Source of the DNA: an uncultured Bacteroides sp.
Lineage (GTDB): Bacteria > Bacteroidota > Bacteroidia > Bacteroidales > Bacteroidaceae
DNA length: 47,965 nt
Direction: 5' to 3'
NCBI GenBank assembly: GCA_944322335.1
Contig: CALUOU010000011.1
Span: 1 to 47,965, forward strand
Of this stretch, positions 1 through 7,513 are shown piece by piece. The notes beneath the pieces were generated by a model that was given only the letters and a program-made list of their open reading frames with translations, ran no database searches and was not told the origin of the DNA. The position numbers and the translations under genes are program-made. The number at the start of each line of letters is the position of its first letter. Within the stretch, counting starts at the first letter, position 1.

Positions 1-341
1 ACCTGGAGGCGTTTATGAAGGGAAATCTTCTCGATTACGGCAATCACGGTCTCGGCCTTCGTGCCATGTATGACGGCAACCAAAGTGCCCGGGCCGCCGT
101 GCCCTTCCTTGTTGGTCAGGAAGGTATAGACCTCCCCGCTGCTCAGGCAGGATTCGTCAATGCTCAGATGGGGACCTATGTTTTCGGGATAGACCAGATA
201 CTCCGAAGCGTGATCCAATTGTTCCCACTCCCGGAAGTCACTGAAACGCTCCTTATACTGAGTGTTGAGAAGTTTTCCGTTCACGCCATAATGGTTGGCG
301 ATGCCCCTTATGCTCTCGGCCGTGCTCTCAATCCTCCTCTT
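1..341 (-). CDS. ISAon1-type transposase, catalytic part (partial)
   Basis: This is the second transposase frame, read on the minus strand and cut off by the window start. It opens after a stop in its own frame at about 342-344 and continues without a stop to base 1. The translation contains SDFREWEQL, EYLVYPENIG, a PHLSIDESCLS segment with a conserved Asp-Glu pair, and YTFLTNKEGHGG. These resemble the DDE-type catalytic region of ISAon1-family transposases, as I remember them. It has no ATG near its beginning. It overlaps the end of the N-terminal frame by 14 bases and lies in a different frame, so it is probably made by frameshifting or by restart at the AGGAGG just inside the overlap. Its C-terminal portion is outside the window. 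Confidence 0.75.
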
Positions 342-678
342 TTAAAAAAGCAACAAACTCGGGCGAGAGCTTGGAGCCGGATTCCGTCAAACCATCGAAG
401 TCATAAGTGAACACCTCACCGGTGGAACGGTCTATCCATTTGCGGCGGCGGACATGAAGATAAACACTGCGGCCACGGATGGGGAAATCCTGTATGGTCT
501 TATAGTCGGTAAAACCATACGGACGGACTGTGCCCTTTTTATAATCTTCGCGGGACATATACTCACGTTCATCAAGCCAATATTCCAAACGGTCGGCTTC
601 TTCAACATAATCTGTAAACTCGAAATTGTCCGTGATAACCTCAGGAAACACGGTACGTAATACTTGCCATTGTTTCAT
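328..678 (-). CDS. ISAon1-type transposase, N-terminal region
   Basis: A 116-residue protein rich in charged and aromatic residues. It carries a patch RGRSVYLHVRRRKWID and then STGEVFTYDFDG, resembling the separate N-terminal region protein of ISAon1-family elements, thought to contribute DNA binding. It ends FVAFLKEED. The codons TTT TTA AAA just before the stop contain a T-TTA-AAA run, followed by GAGGAGG. The catalytic frame starts within this overlap. No clear Shine-Dalgarno precedes the ATG. It looks intact, so the element may have been mobile until recently. Confidence 0.75.
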   Translation of the reverse strand: MKQWQVLRTVFPEVITDNFEFTDYVEEADRLEYWLDEREYMSREDYKKGTVRPYGFTDYKTIQDFPIRGRSVYLHVRRRKWIDRSTGEVFTYDFDGLTESGSKLSPEFVAFLKEED

Positions 679-715
679 GGCACAAAAATACGTTTTTTAT
701 TTGATACAGGGATGA

Positions 716-1495
716 ATGCAACCGACTTTTCGGACTGATCCGATATTGTCCCTCACCATACGTGACGGACGTGTGATATCGCTTATCCACAAGTACCTTA
801 CGGCAGGTGTCATGGCCGAACGCGGCTATGAGGAAAGTGTCGAGGGTGTTCCCCAAGGCGGTCCTTTAAGTCCCCTGTTGGCAAACATCATGCTTAACGA
901 ACTCGACAAGGAACTCGCCCGCAGGGGGCACAAGTTTGTCCGCTATGCAGACGACTGTATGATACTCTGCCGCAGCAAGCGTGCCGCAGCACGTGTGCGC
1001 GAGAGCATCTCCACTTTCATCGAATCCCGTCTTCACCTTAAAGTGAACCGTGACAAGACAGAGGTGGCATACGTGGGCAGGGTGAAGTATTTGGGTTACT
1101 CCTTCTATATGGTGAAAGGTAAGTGCCGTCTGCGTCTGCACCCGAAATCGGTTGCCAAAATGAAAGCGAGACTGAAAGTGCTGACATCAAGGAATAACGG
1201 TTGGGGGTATGCAAAACTGAAAGGCAAATTGAACCGATTCATCAATGGCTGGATGAACTACTTCAAACTGGCTGATATGCGTAACATCCTCCAAACGACA
1301 GATTATGTCTGGAAGAGTTGGAAGAAGGTCGGCACAAAGTTCAGGAACCTCATGAAATGTGGCATAGACAGGTGGCGGGCTTGGCAATGGGCTAATACAT
1401 CAAATTGCATCAGCACTAAGGAACCGCCGTATGCCGAACGGCACGTAGGTGGTGTGAGGTCGGTAAATACGAAAGTAGGAGATAAATGCCTATGA
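716..1495 (+). pseudogene. Group II intron reverse transcriptase/maturase, truncated
   Basis: The protein would splice and mobilise a group II intron by reverse transcription. The sequence shows the EGVPQGGPLSPLLANIML motif, the YADD active site (about residues 77-80) and the maturase domain (KYLGYSFYM to GWMNYFKLADM). Finger domains RT0-RT3 are missing: homology starts at about ILSLTIRDGR, and an in-frame TGA directly precedes the ATG at 716, so that ATG is only where the frame happens to open. Compared with the family, the segment between DMRNILQTTD and YVWKSWKK seems to have lost about ten residues. The C-terminal end after QWANT is also missing, so translation runs straight into the intron's domain V (residues EPPYAERHVGG). 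It cannot be a functional reverse transcriptase. Confidence 0.8.
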
Positions 1496-1519
1496 TTAGT
1501 ATTTACCTCCTACTCGATT
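1419..1519 (+). ncRNA. Group II intron 3' end: domain V and domain VI
   Basis: Domain V is at 1423-1453. ACCGCC (1423-1428) pairs with GGTGGT (1448-1453), and an upper stem TGCC/GGCA (1432-1435 with 1440-1443) closes a GAAC loop, with a CG bulge after it. That is the catalytic hairpin architecture. Domain VI follows: GGTAAATAC (1462-1470) pairs with GTATTTACC (1499-1507) around an inner TAGG/CCTA stem (1476-1479 with 1489-1492). An alternative pairing, GTAGGAG (1475-1481) with CTCCTAC (1507-1513), is also possible. The 3' splice site should lie shortly after, near 1513-1519, but I cannot fix it. The intron lies just beyond the 3' end of the rpiB gene, on the opposite strand. Confidence 0.7.
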
Positions 1520-1554
1520 TTCTTTCAGATCCGCATGCGGCGGACTGTTTCAGC

Positions 1555-1992
1555 TCATTCTTTAACCGGCATCTTCTCGATTCTGCGTTGATGGCGTCCG
1601 CCTTCAAAGGCAGTGTTGAAGAATTCGGTCAGGATTTTGTCAGCTTCATCAGTCGAGATGAATCGTCCCGGCATAACCAGCACGTTGGCATCGTTGTGCT
1701 GTCGTGCCAGATGGGAGATTTCCGGTATCCAGCAGAGGGCGGCGCGAATGCCTTGGTGTTTGTTAAGCGTCATGCAGATTCCATTGCCGCTTCCACAGAT
1801 GGCGATGCCAGGATAGCATTCTCCTGCTTCTACGGCTTTTGCCAGCGGGTGGGCAAAGTCAGCATAGTCACAGCTTTCGGTAGAGTAGGTGCCAAAGTCT
1901 TTATAAGCCCAGCCTTTGGCCTCCAGCCAGCCGCGTACGTATTGCTTCAATTCAAATCCCGCATGATCGGAACAAATGCCTATTGTTTTCAT
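1555..1992 (-). CDS. rpiB: Ribose-5-phosphate isomerase B
   Basis: Interconverts ribulose 5-phosphate and ribose 5-phosphate in the cytosolic pentose-phosphate pathway. The 145-residue length is normal for the RpiB/LacAB family. Visible features are the N-terminal SDHAG motif (8-12), the probable catalytic Cys66 in AICGSGNG with the phosphate/anion-binding GSGNG loop (67-71), and the C-terminal basic run HQRRIEK. I chose the ATG at 1992 rather than the TTG three codons upstream, because AAAGGA lies about 10 bases before the ATG. It starts 25 bases after the transketolase stop, so the two form one transcription unit. Together they move arabinose-derived pentose phosphates into central metabolism. 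Confidence 0.93.
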   Translation of the reverse strand: MKTIGICSDHAGFELKQYVRGWLEAKGWAYKDFGTYSTESCDYADFAHPLAKAVEAGECYPGIAICGSGNGICMTLNKHQGIRAALCWIPEISHLARQHNDANVLVMPGRFISTDEADKILTEFFNTAFEGGRHQRRIEKMPVKE

Positions 1993-2017
1993 TGCAGTCA
2001 AATCCTTTCTTTTGTGA

Positions 2018-4027
2018 TTACAGCATAGCTTTTACTTGCTTGTAAACGTTGTCGGCTGTAAAGCCTAATTTCTCGTCCAAAATCTTGTAAGGAGCGGAGA
2101 ATCCGAACGATTCCAATCCCCAAACTTTGCCATTGGCGCCTACCAAGCCTTGGAGAGTGACAGGCAGACCGGCTGTCAAGCCAAATATTTTTGCGTTGGC
2201 CGGGATGATGCTTTCCTGATAGCCGGGAGCTTGGCTGCGGAACAGACCTTCAGACGGAGCGGAAACGATGCGTACTTTAACGCCGTCCTTGCGCAAGAGT
2301 TCCGCGCCGGCCACCAAAGTGGAGACTTCAGAGCCGGAAGCGACCAACACAACATCGGGATTCTCGTCTGATCCGGCCACGATGTAAGCGCCTTTAGCGG
2401 CTTGTGAATAATCGTTGCCTTCGGGAAGGTTGGCAATGTTTTGGCGGGAGAAGATCAGTGCCGTAGGAGTGGTCGTGTTCTCCATGGCCAATCTCCATGC
2501 TACAGTAGTCTCTTCCGCGTCTGCCGGGCGGAGAACCAGCGTGGAGTTGTGTCCCTTGTGGTTTTTCAGTTTCTCCATCAGACGTATCTGAGCTTCTTGT
2601 TCCACTGGTTCGTGAGTAGGACCGTCTTCGCCTACGCGGAATGCGTCATGTGTCCAGATGAATTTGACAGGCGCTTCCATGAGGGCAGCCATGCGGACGG
2701 CGGGCTTCATGTAGTCGGAGAATACAAAGAAGGTGCCGCAAGCGGGGATGACACCTCCGTGCAAAGCCATACCGATGCAGCAGCATGCCATGGTAAGCTC
2801 GGCAACGCCAGCCTGGAAGAAAGCGCCGCTGAAATCACCTTTCGTGAAAGCGTGTGTCTTTTTCAGGAAGCCGTCCGTCTTGTCAGAGTTGGAAAGGTCT
2901 GCGGAAGCCACAATCATGTTTTCTACCTGAGTGGCCAAAACGCCCAATACGGTGGCTGATGCGGCACGTGTGGCGGAGCCTGGCTTTTGTGCGATGGCGG
3001 CCCAGTCCACTTGCGGAGCCTTGCCGGAGAAGAAATATTCCAGCTTGGTGGCCAGTTCGGGATTGCCTTTTGCCCATGCTTCTTTTTCGGCATATTTCTG
3101 CTTTACGATCTCTTTCAGCTCAGCGGCGCGTTTGGCATACAGCTCTTTCACTTCGGGGAAGATCATGAAAGGATTTTCGGGATCGCCGCCCAGATTTTTG
3201 ATGGTGTTGACGTAAGCGTCTCCGCCCAGAGGAGCGCCGTGAGTGGCGCAGTTGTGCTCATAGCTGCTTCCGTCTGCCTTGCGCGCGCCTTTGCCCATGA
3301 TCGTATGTCCGATGATAAGGGTCGGGCGTTCGGTTTCGGCTTTGGCTTCGTTCAGCGCATTGCGGATGGCATCGGGATCATTGCCGCTGATCTTGATGAC
3401 TTTCCATCCCCATGCTTCATATTTCTTAGCCGTGTCTTCGCAAGTGACGGCTTGTGTTTCAGTGGAAAGCTGGATGTCGTTGGAGTCATAGAACATGATC
3501 AGGTTGTCCAGTCCCAACGTGCCGGCAATACGTCCTGCGCCTTGAGAGATCTCCTCCTGGATGCCTCCGTCGGAGATGTATGCATAGATGGTTTGGTCCA
3601 TGACGTTGCCAAAACGGGCTTTCAGGAATTTGGCGGCAATGGCTGCGCCTACGGCAAAGGTGTGTCCTTGTCCCAGCGGTCCGGAAGTGTTTTCAATGCC
3701 GCGTTGGATGTCACGTTCAGGGTGTCCCGGTGTCGGGCTGCCCCACTGGCGGAACTGCTGTAGTTCGTCCATGGTGAACTTGCCGGTCAGTGCCAGCTGA
3801 GAATAAAGCATCGGCGACATGTGTCCAGGGTCAAGGAAGAAACGGTCGCGGCCTTCCCATGCCGGATTTTCGGGATCATATACTAAGAACTCTGAGTAGA
3901 GCACATTGATGAAGTCTGCACCTCCCATGGCACCGCCCGGGTGGCCGGAATTGGCTTTTTCAACCATTGATGCGGCAAGGATACGGATGTTGTCTGCCGC
4001 ACGGGTCATAAGTTTGTTGTCATTCAT
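2018..4027 (-). CDS. tkt: Transketolase
   Basis: Thiamine-diphosphate enzyme that moves two-carbon ketol units between sugar phosphates. Here it takes xylulose 5-phosphate made from arabinose into glycolytic intermediates. At 669 residues it has the usual family length and all three domains. It shows the N-terminal SGHPGGAMGGADF motif (substrate/cofactor His29), GHMSPMLYS, the TPP-binding run YISDGGIQEE followed by FYDSNDIQLS, the pyrimidine-domain segment DAFRVGEDGPTHEPVEQ and the C-terminal ESFG motif. It is followed by rpiB and preceded by its own possible -7 box. The 189-base gap from the GH51 gene suggests it can be transcribed separately from the arabinose operon. Confidence 0.96.
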   Translation of the reverse strand: MNDNKLMTRAADNIRILAASMVEKANSGHPGGAMGGADFINVLYSEFLVYDPENPAWEGRDRFFLDPGHMSPMLYSQLALTGKFTMDELQQFRQWGSPTPGHPERDIQRGIENTSGPLGQGHTFAVGAAIAAKFLKARFGNVMDQTIYAYISDGGIQEEISQGAGRIAGTLGLDNLIMFYDSNDIQLSTETQAVTCEDTAKKYEAWGWKVIKISGNDPDAIRNALNEAKAETERPTLIIGHTIMGKGARKADGSSYEHNCATHGAPLGGDAYVNTIKNLGGDPENPFMIFPEVKELYAKRAAELKEIVKQKYAEKEAWAKGNPELATKLEYFFSGKAPQVDWAAIAQKPGSATRAASATVLGVLATQVENMIVASADLSNSDKTDGFLKKTHAFTKGDFSGAFFQAGVAELTMACCCIGMALHGGVIPACGTFFVFSDYMKPAVRMAALMEAPVKFIWTHDAFRVGEDGPTHEPVEQEAQIRLMEKLKNHKGHNSTLVLRPADAEETTVAWRLAMENTTTPTALIFSRQNIANLPEGNDYSQAAKGAYIVAGSDENPDVVLVASGSEVSTLVAGAELLRKDGVKVRIVSAPSEGLFRSQAPGYQESIIPANAKIFGLTAGLPVTLQGLVGANGKVWGLESFGFSAPYKILDEKLGFTADNVYKQVKAML

Positions 4028-4110
4028 AATAATGATATTTTAAAATAAAGTAATTGGTCACATTGGGTGAGTAAACCTGTTTCGTTTGCCTTCTGAGGGT
4101 TTATCACGGG

Positions 4111-4118
4111 CAAAGATA
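4111..4118 (-). promoter_or_regulatory. Possible -7 box for tkt-rpiB
   Basis: The minus strand reads TATCTTTG here, an exact match to the Bacteroidetes TAnnTTTG -7 consensus, about 85 bases before the tkt ATG. I see no good -33 TTTG at 19-21 bases spacing. No convincing terminator for the preceding GH51 gene is visible in 4028-4216, so read-through is also possible. Confidence 0.45.
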
Positions 4119-4216
4119 GCATTTTAGGTTTAATCTGCCACATGGATGGCCATTCTTTTTTTTCTGTCTTTTTATTTATGGTTCGTTTTAAAATACAAGA
4201 AGTCCTTGCCTCTGAT

Positions 4217-5764
4217 TTACTGTAACTCCAGTGTCACAATCGATTTGGCCGGGAGAGTGATTTTCATGCTTCCGTTCTTGATTTTTACTTCGTCAAAGGC
4301 TGCAAGCTTGATCTTATCCGGATTTTCGAATGTGTTGTAGTCGTCAATCTTGTCTGATGTGAGGATTTCTCCCACAGCTTTCGTGGCTTTCACTTCTGGC
4401 AGATTTACAATAACTTCCTGCTCGTTCTCTACATCAACGTTTGAGAGAGAAATGTGGATCTTTCCGTTCTTGTCTTTGGACGCGGTGGCGCTGACGAGCG
4501 GCAAACGGCGATTGTCGCGCACGTCAATGGTTCCGCAGCTCAGGTCAAGAGGCAGGTAAGTGGCGTCTTGATGCACTTTGTACATCTTGAATACATAATA
4601 GGTAGGAGTCAGAACCATACCTCCTTTGTCATTGGTCAGAATCATGGACTGAAGCACGTTAACCACTTGGGCGATGTTGGCCATTTTCAGACGGTCGGTA
4701 TACTTGTGGAAGATGTCGAGCGAAAGTGAAGCCACAAAGGCGTCACGCAGCGTGTTCTGCTGGTACAGGTGTCCCGGAATGGTGCCCGGTTCAGAATCCC
4801 ACCAAGTGCCCCATTCATCGAGGATAAGAGCCACGTTCTTTTGCGGGTCATATTGGTCCATGATGGCAATGTGTCTTTTGAGCACATCTTCTATTTCGCG
4901 GCATTTGCCTAATGTCCAGTAGTAGTCATCGGTGTTGAATTGTGTAGCCGATCCTTTGCTTCCGGTCCATCCTGTCACGGTGTAGTAGTGCAAGGAAAGT
5001 CCGTTCATGCGCGGACCCACCAGCTCCATCAGCACTTTTGTCCAGTTATAGTCATAGTCGCTGGCGCCGCTTGCAATCTTGTAGAGGTTGTTGCCGTCAT
5101 AGTTGCGGCAATAAGTGGAATACCGGCGATAGAGGTCGGAGTAATATTCAGGACGCATGGTTCCGCCGCATCCCCAGCTTTCATTGCCGACACCTAAGAA
5201 TTTGATTTTCCATGCTTTATCACGTCCGTTCTTACGGCGAAGGTTAGCCATGGGGGAGTCTCCGTCAGAAGTCATGTATTCCACCCATTTAGCCAATTCT
5301 TCCACAGTTCCGCTTCCTACGTTGCCGCTGATATAAGGCTCGCAGCCCAGCATTTCGCAGAGGTTCAGGAACTCATGTGTTCCAAAGCTGTTGTCTTCAA
5401 TGGTTCCTCCCCAGTTGTTGTTTACCATTTTGGGACGGTTTTCGCGCGGACCGATGCCATCCATCCAGTGGTATTCATCGGCAAAGCATCCTCCCGGCCA
5501 GCGCATGACGGGCACTTGCAGATCCTTCAGGGCGTTGAACACATCCGTCCGGTATCCTTTAATGTTAGGAATGGAAGAGTCTTCTCCCACCCAAAGGCCG
5601 CCATAGATGCAGGTTCCCAAGTGTTCTGCGAATTGTCCGTAGATCTCTTTCGGGATAATCTGTTTGCCTTGGTCGGCATGTACGGTGATTGTGGCGTTGT
5701 TCTGGGCTGAAACGGTCAAAGCGGCAGCCATGAACAGTCCGCTAAAGAAAAGTTTGTTGTTCAT
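4217..5764 (-). CDS. GH51 alpha-L-arabinofuranosidase, secreted
   Basis: Removes terminal alpha-L-arabinofuranose from arabinan, arabinoxylan or imported arabino-oligosaccharides by a retaining mechanism. The 515 residues begin with a signal peptide ([19 protein letters not shown]) without a lipobox Cys, so periplasmic location is likely. GH51 signatures are [20 protein letters not shown], the acid/base Glu195 in [11 protein letters not shown], and the nucleophile Glu317 in [13 protein letters not shown]-terminal beta domain ends in [10 protein letters not shown]. It starts 25 bases after the kinase stop, inside the arabinose operon, so the last step of oligosaccharide hydrolysis is expressed with sugar catabolism. 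In the B. thetaiotaomicron locus I recall a GH51 at a similar place. Confidence 0.93.
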   Translation of the reverse strand: MNNKLFFSGLFMAAALTVSAQNNATITVHADQGKQIIPKEIYGQFAEHLGTCIYGGLWVGEDSSIPNIKGYRTDVFNALKDLQVPVMRWPGGCFADEYHWMDGIGPRENRPKMVNNNWGGTIEDNSFGTHEFLNLCEMLGCEPYISGNVGSGTVEELAKWVEYMTSDGDSPMANLRRKNGRDKAWKIKFLGVGNESWGCGGTMRPEYYSDLYRRYSTYCRNYDGNNLYKIASGASDYDYNWTKVLMELVGPRMNGLSLHYYTVTGWTGSKGSATQFNTDDYYWTLGKCREIEDVLKRHIAIMDQYDPQKNVALILDEWGTWWDSEPGTIPGHLYQQNTLRDAFVASLSLDIFHKYTDRLKMANIAQVVNVLQSMILTNDKGGMVLTPTYYVFKMYKVHQDATYLPLDLSCGTIDVRDNRRLPLVSATASKDKNGKIHISLSNVDVENEQEVIVNLPEVKATKAVGEILTSDKIDDYNTFENPDKIKLAAFDEVKIKNGSMKITLPAKSIVTLELQ

Positions 5765-5789
5765 AAATGTGTTTTTTTAGTTCTTATTT

Positions 5790-7388
5790 TTATTTCTTGA
5801 ATTTTACAGCTGCTTCTTCAATGGGCAAGCTTGCTTTGTAGTTTTCGATATACGTGTTGAATCCGGCAACTTCTTCCGGCATCGGAATGATTTCTACGCC
5901 CGTGTTGCCTGCAAACACTTTTTCGTCAAGGAAGTCGGCCAGGGATTGCTTCTTGTCATTGTTGACCAGATAAGAAGCCAGCAGAGCCATGCCCCACGGT
6001 CCGCCTTCGCCGGCTGTTTCCATGACAGAGATGGGCGAATTGAGGGCTGCGGCAAGGATGCGCTGTCCCACACCTTTTGTCTTGAACAAGCCGCCATGTC
6101 CGGTGATCTTGTCCACCTTGATTTTTTCTTCATTGAAGAGGATGTCATTGCCGATCTTCAGCACGCCTACCGCTCCGCATAAGTGGGCACGCATGAAATT
6201 GGCCAGGTTGAACTTATCGTTGGCGGAACGCACAAACAAAGGTCTCCCTTCTGCAAGTCCGGTCACAGGTTCTCCTGATATGTAGTTATATGAGATCAGT
6301 CCGCCGCAATCGGTCTGTCCGGTCAGGGCATGGTTGTAGAGTTTTCCATACACTTCGTTCATATCTACCGGGATGCCTAATAATTCTTGATATTCCTTAA
6401 ACAGGTTGACCCATGCGTTGAGGTCAGACGTGCAGTTGTTGCAATGAACCATAGCGACCAGACTGCCATCCGGCGTTGTCACCATGTCTATCATTTCGTA
6501 AGGTTTGGACAGATCTTTTTCCAATACGATCATGGAGAATGAAGACGTTCCGGCTGAGACATTTCCCGTGCGTTGTTTGACGGCGTTGGTGGCAACCATG
6601 CCTGTTCCCGCGTCTCCTTCCGGCGGACAAACAGGAACGCCTGCTTTCAGATGGCCCGATACGTCCAGTTTTTTAGCCCCTTCTTGAGTAAGGAAGCCTG
6701 CATTCTCACCGGCCAGCAGTACTTTGGGCAGAATATCCAGCAGCTTCCAGCTGTATCCTTTAGGAGCGATCAGCTTGTCGAATTTGTCGACCATTTCGGC
6801 TGAATAGTTCTTGGTTTGAGGGTCAATGGGAAGCATGCCTGACGCGTCTCCGATGCCGAGCACTTTTTCGCCTGTGATTTGCCAGTGGATGAAACCGGCG
6901 AGAGTGGTCAGGTAATTGATGTCTTTCACATGCTCCTCGTTATTCAGTATGGCCTGGTACAGGTGTGAGATGCTCCAGCGCAATGGGATGTTGTATACAA
7001 ACAGTTCAGACAAAGCGGCAGCCGCTTCTCCCGTGTTGGTGTTTCTCCATGTGCGGAAGGGGACGAGGATCTCTTCGTCTTTGTTGAAAGCCATATAGCC
7101 GTGCATCATGGCACTGATGCCGATGGCTGCCAATGTCTCGATTTCGATGTCATATTGCTCTTTGACGTTGCGGCGCAGGTCGGCATAGCAATCTTGCAAA
7201 CCATACCAGATGGCTTCCACGCTGTATGTCCAAAGTCCGTCTATCAGTTGGTTTTCCCATGTGTGGCTGCCTTGGGCGATAGGTTTGTTTTCAGGATCAA
7301 TCAGGACGGCTTTGATGCGAGTGGAGCCGAACTCAATACCCAGAACAGCCTTGCCGCTTTCGATAATCGATTTAGGATCTATTTTCAT
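5790..7388 (-). CDS. FGGY-family carbohydrate kinase, probable L-ribulokinase
   Basis: Predicted to phosphorylate L-ribulose at O5 with ATP, the step between AraA and AraD. The 532-residue protein has the FGGY/ASKHA N-terminal phosphate loop GIEFGSTRIKAVLID (residues 17-31), the segment GISAMMHGYMAF, the VPVCPPEGDAGTGMVATNAV region and the C-terminal GEGGPWGMALLASYL. Automatic annotation would probably call it a xylulose kinase-like protein. It does not look like a classical AraB, but its position between araA and GH51, with no other kinase in the operon, makes ribulokinase the best assignment. A hairpin at 7437-7485 lies in the gap upstream of it. Confidence 0.85.
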   Translation of the reverse strand: MKIDPKSIIESGKAVLGIEFGSTRIKAVLIDPENKPIAQGSHTWENQLIDGLWTYSVEAIWYGLQDCYADLRRNVKEQYDIEIETLAAIGISAMMHGYMAFNKDEEILVPFRTWRNTNTGEAAAALSELFVYNIPLRWSISHLYQAILNNEEHVKDINYLTTLAGFIHWQITGEKVLGIGDASGMLPIDPQTKNYSAEMVDKFDKLIAPKGYSWKLLDILPKVLLAGENAGFLTQEGAKKLDVSGHLKAGVPVCPPEGDAGTGMVATNAVKQRTGNVSAGTSSFSMIVLEKDLSKPYEMIDMVTTPDGSLVAMVHCNNCTSDLNAWVNLFKEYQELLGIPVDMNEVYGKLYNHALTGQTDCGGLISYNYISGEPVTGLAEGRPLFVRSANDKFNLANFMRAHLCGAVGVLKIGNDILFNEEKIKVDKITGHGGLFKTKGVGQRILAAALNSPISVMETAGEGGPWGMALLASYLVNNDKKQSLADFLDEKVFAGNTGVEIIPMPEEVAGFNTYIENYKASLPIEEAAVKFKK

Positions 7389-7436
7389 ATTAGAATATGT
7401 ATTTTTAAGGTAAATGATTGAAATATAAAAGAGAAG

Positions 7437-7495
7437 AAGGAGTTAGAAGAAGCTATTTCTCTCCTTGGCGGAGCGATAACTCCTTTTAACTCCTT
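7437..7495 (-). promoter_or_regulatory. Intergenic stem between araA and the kinase gene
   Basis: AAGGAGTTA (7437-7445) is perfectly complementary to TAACTCCTT at 7477-7485, which recurs at 7487-7495, so two alternative stems are possible. Between the arms lies a small inner hairpin with CTCC and GGAG arms. On the transcribed minus strand the stem is followed by CTTCTCTTTTAT, too poor in T to be a strong terminator. It could be an attenuator, a processing site or an mRNA stabiliser that sets the kinase level relative to araA. Confidence 0.5.
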
Positions 7496-7513
7496 TTTTA
7501 GTAATGAAGAAGC

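Larger units (their letters stand above)
1..715 (-). mobile_element. ISAon1-type insertion sequence, cut by the window edge
   Basis: Two minus-strand reading frames (678-328 and 341-1) together look like the split transposase of an ISAon1-type element. Only the end upstream of the first frame is in the window. The exact terminus cannot be set without the other inverted repeat. It must lie between the transposase start at 678 and about 735, where sequence homologous to a group II intron reverse transcriptase begins on the other strand. The element therefore seems to have landed in, or replaced, the 5' part of that intron gene. Confidence 0.7.

Noticed and set aside
15-410. Plus-strand open frame of 131 codons
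   Set aside because: It lies opposite the transposase frames and has no family features. The minus-strand translation contains recognisable transposase motifs.
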